Below are positions 5,826 through 5,995 of a stretch of DNA of 5,995 nt, in pieces (the stretch's first letter is position 1; each line of letters opens with the position of its first letter). The stretch is taken from NCBI GenBank assembly GCA_035272265.1, contig DATEQV010000249.1, positions 1 to 5,995 on the forward strand, in the 5' to 3' direction. Made by a program: the position numbers and the translations under genes. The stretch comes from Acidisphaera sp035272265 (GTDB taxonomy: Bacteria > Pseudomonadota > Alphaproteobacteria > Acetobacterales > Acetobacteraceae). The notes under the pieces are model-generated. The model was not told the origin of the DNA and did no database searches. It worked only from the letters and a program-made list of their open reading frames with translations.

Positions 5826-5995
5826 ATGTTGACGCGCCGCGCGGCCAGACGCCGCCTACCCCTTCTCGCGGCCCTGGCCGCGCTGGCCATCGCCCTCGCC
5901 CCGGCCCTGGCGGACGCGCGGGCGGGCGGCGGCTGGTCGTTCGGCAGCCGCGGCGGCCAGACATGGTCCGCGCCGCCATCAACCCGCACGGCGCC
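5826..5995 (+). CDS. Tim44-like domain protein, N-terminal fragment
   Basis: The ATG at 5826 opens a frame of 56 codons to the window edge without a stop. The translation begins with a basic n-region (LTRRAARRR), a leucine/alanine-rich hydrophobic core at about 11-29 (LPLLAALAALAIALAPALA) and a likely signal-peptidase site near ADA-RA. A Gly/Ser-rich SFGSRGGQTWSAPP segment follows. This mature N-terminus (RAG...SFGSRG...T.SAPP) is characteristic of bacterial Tim44-domain (TIM44-like) secreted or membrane-anchored proteins. The Tim44 domain itself would lie downstream and is not seen. The role in bacteria is poorly known; the domain in mitochondria tethers the import motor. No Shine-Dalgarno is visible in CTCGGCC just before the ATG. 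The identity rests only on the N-terminal signature. Confidence 0.75.
   Translation, partial: MLTRRAARRRLPLLAALAALAIALAPALADARAGGGWSFGSRGGQTWSAPPSTRTA

Noticed and set aside
5323..5982. A 219-codon minus-strand frame crossing the divergent intergenic region
   Set aside because: It overlaps both the Fe-S protein gene and the Tim44-like start, and is an Arg/Pro-rich shadow with no domain signal.

Overview
This is a GC-rich window (about two thirds G+C by eye). Six protein-coding genes are supported, two of them cut by the window edges. I see no rRNA, tRNA, CRISPR array, insertion sequence or phage gene. The DmeR/DmeF pair, a Tim44-like secreted protein and the codon use suggest an alphaproteobacterium, perhaps Rhodospirillales/Acetobacteraceae; the order-level guess is inference. 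Five genes lie on the minus strand and are described in transcription order, right to left.

Right edge (5745-5995): a short divergent intergenic region separates the minus-strand genes from the start of a plus-strand gene. That gene has a signal peptide followed by an SFGSRG-type segment typical of bacterial Tim44-domain proteins.

Middle (3052-5744): a tight three-gene operon encodes a two-CCG-domain Fe-S protein of the LutA/YkgE/GlcF type, a cytosolic M19 (membrane-dipeptidase family) metallopeptidase and an aldo/keto reductase. The first two genes overlap by one base (TGATG). The last two are 3 bases apart, with a strong Shine-Dalgarno inside the end of the peptidase gene. The usual partners LutB and LutC are absent, so the joint substrate is unknown.

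Centre-left (1748-3009): a dmeRF metal-resistance operon. A perfect 8-bp inverted repeat around a G-tract lies just upstream of dmeR, which encodes an RcnR/CsoR-family Ni/Co-sensing repressor. dmeF follows and encodes a cation diffusion facilitator with a His-rich cytosolic loop. In the likely circuit, metal binding to DmeR releases the operator and DmeF exports Co(II)/Ni(II).

Left edge (1-1639): a large radical SAM protein with an N-terminal B12-binding-like domain, co-directional with dmeF and running off the window. Its substrate is unknown. It lies in a frame where only shadow ORFs are obvious because it has no stop codon inside the window.

I did not find a clearly new multi-gene system. 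The observations most worth a second look are the orphan LutA-M19-AKR operon and the uncharacterised B12-type radical SAM enzyme.
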